Positions 14,863 to 15,128 of a stretch of 15,128 nucleotides of DNA are shown here, in pieces. How positions within the stretch are numbered: the first letter of the stretch is position 1; each line of letters starts with the position of its first letter. The position numbers and the translations under genes are program-made. The notes beneath the pieces were generated by a model that saw only the letters and a program-made list of their open reading frames with translations, was not told where the DNA came from and searched no databases. This DNA is from Halovenus sp. Lineage in GTDB: Archaea > Halobacteriota > Halobacteria > Halobacteriales > Haloarculaceae. The DNA is taken from contig JAQCNG010000096.1 of NCBI GenBank assembly GCA_028275145.1, positions 1-15,128 on the forward strand, in the 5' to 3' direction.

Positions 14863-14877
14863 TGCCCGCAACGGGCA
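14863..14877 (+). terminator. GC-rich hairpin just after the phosphohexomutase stop
   Basis: TGCCCG-CAA-CGGGCA forms a 6-bp stem with a 3-nt loop, starting 6 nt after the stop codon. A second GGGCA copy nearby allows alternative pairing. No T-tract follows, whereas archaeal termination normally relies on T-runs, so a terminator role is only a possibility. Confidence 0.25.
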
Positions 14878-14973
14878 CTCCGGGCAGCAATCCGCCGGTG
14901 CTCGGACCCGCAACGGAACACACCACCACAGGGTCGAAAATCGACGTCGGAGTTCCGGACGCCGTGGTTTCGT

Positions 14974-14989
14974 TCGACCAACTGGTCGA
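14974..14989. repeat. short palindrome in the spacer downstream of the phosphohexomutase gene
   Basis: TCGACCA-AC-TGGTCGA is a perfect 7-bp inverted repeat with a 2-nt centre, inside the 204-bp stretch 14857-15060 where I see no convincing gene. It could be an operator or a chance dyad in GC-rich DNA. Confidence 0.4.
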
Positions 14990-15060
14990 CTGTGCCTCGA
15001 GTGTCCGGGTCGACACGCCCTGACTGTGGGGTTGGATTCACATGAGGGGTACGGAGTGTG

Positions 15061-15128
15061 TCACGACGAGACCGTCGCAGTGTCCTTTGCCTCCGATTCG
15101 AACGGCAGTTCGATTACGCTTTCGGGTC
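15061..15128 (-). CDS. possible C-terminal tail of a gene entering from the right edge
   Basis: Reading inward from the right edge on the minus strand, one frame gives 21 residues (PESVIELPFESEAKDTATVS and a final S), then TGA at 15063-15061. The acidic composition and G/C-rich third positions fit a haloarchaeal C-terminus, and the gene would be convergent with the phosphohexomutase. A rival plus-strand frame, opening at GTG 15056 (VCHDETVAVSFASD...), is also open to the edge. No family can be named from so little. Confidence 0.35.
   Translation of the reverse strand, partial: PESVIELPFESEAKDTATVSS

Noticed and set aside
14857..15060. possible small gene or RNA gene in the spacer after the phosphohexomutase
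   Set aside because: Short open frames exist on both strands, but none has a start with a TATA box, halophilic composition or a known motif. No tRNA-like cloverleaf was seen by eye.
1..15128. CRISPR array, rRNA or tRNA genes
   Set aside because: No regularly spaced repeats and no rRNA or tRNA signatures were noticed on reading both strands. Nearly all of the sequence is accounted for by protein genes and the relic.

Overview
The window reads as the chromosome of a halophilic archaeon (class Halobacteria); the genus cannot be fixed from the sequence. The DNA is very GC-rich. The proteins are strongly acidic (Asp/Glu-rich, few Lys). Several genes have an AT-rich TATA-like box about 25-29 nt upstream of the start codon with no room for a 5' leader, which is the haloarchaeal leaderless promoter layout. 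A small relic resembling a haloarchaeal IS200/IS605 (TnpB) element is also present.

Layout. 1-671 (+): 3' part of a membrane protein that resembles GIDE-domain proteins. 7800-693 (-): a GH13 alpha-amylase-type enzyme, then a very large (1513 aa) protein with two GH15 glucoamylase modules in tandem, then a small CDA-fold nucleoside/guanine deaminase whose GTG start overlaps the glucoamylase stop. 8049-9005 (+): a sugar-1-phosphate nucleotidylyltransferase, divergent from the amylase. 9003-~9440: degraded IS200/IS605-like DNA with a TnpB C-terminal remnant and strong palindromes. 9474-9827 (+): small acidic conserved hypothetical protein. 10904-9849 (-): GT4 glycosyltransferase of the archaeal glycogen-synthase type. 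11017-12507 (+): GH77 4-alpha-glucanotransferase (MalQ). 13359-12508 (-): eIF2B-alpha/R15P-isomerase-fold protein lacking the expected catalytic residues. 13477-14856 (+): phosphoglucomutase/phosphomannomutase. 15128-15061 (-): possible C-terminal tail of one more gene.

Together this is an intracellular alpha-glucan (glycogen or maltodextrin) island. The phosphohexomutase interconverts Glc-6-P and Glc-1-P. The nucleotidylyltransferase could activate Glc-1-P, and the GT4 enzyme could polymerise the glucosyl donor. MalQ rearranges chains, GH13 cuts internal alpha-glucan bonds and the double GH15 protein releases glucose. None of the hydrolases shows a signal peptide, which points to cytoplasmic substrates. 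No branching enzyme or glucan phosphorylase lies in the window.

The points most worth a second look are the tandem GH15 fusion with both catalytic Glu pairs apparently kept, the eIF2B-like protein with Cys-to-Glu and Asp-to-Asn changes at the R15P-isomerase active-site positions, and the IS200/IS605-like relic whose end overlaps the stop codon of the nucleotidylyltransferase. I did not find an obviously new multi-gene system.
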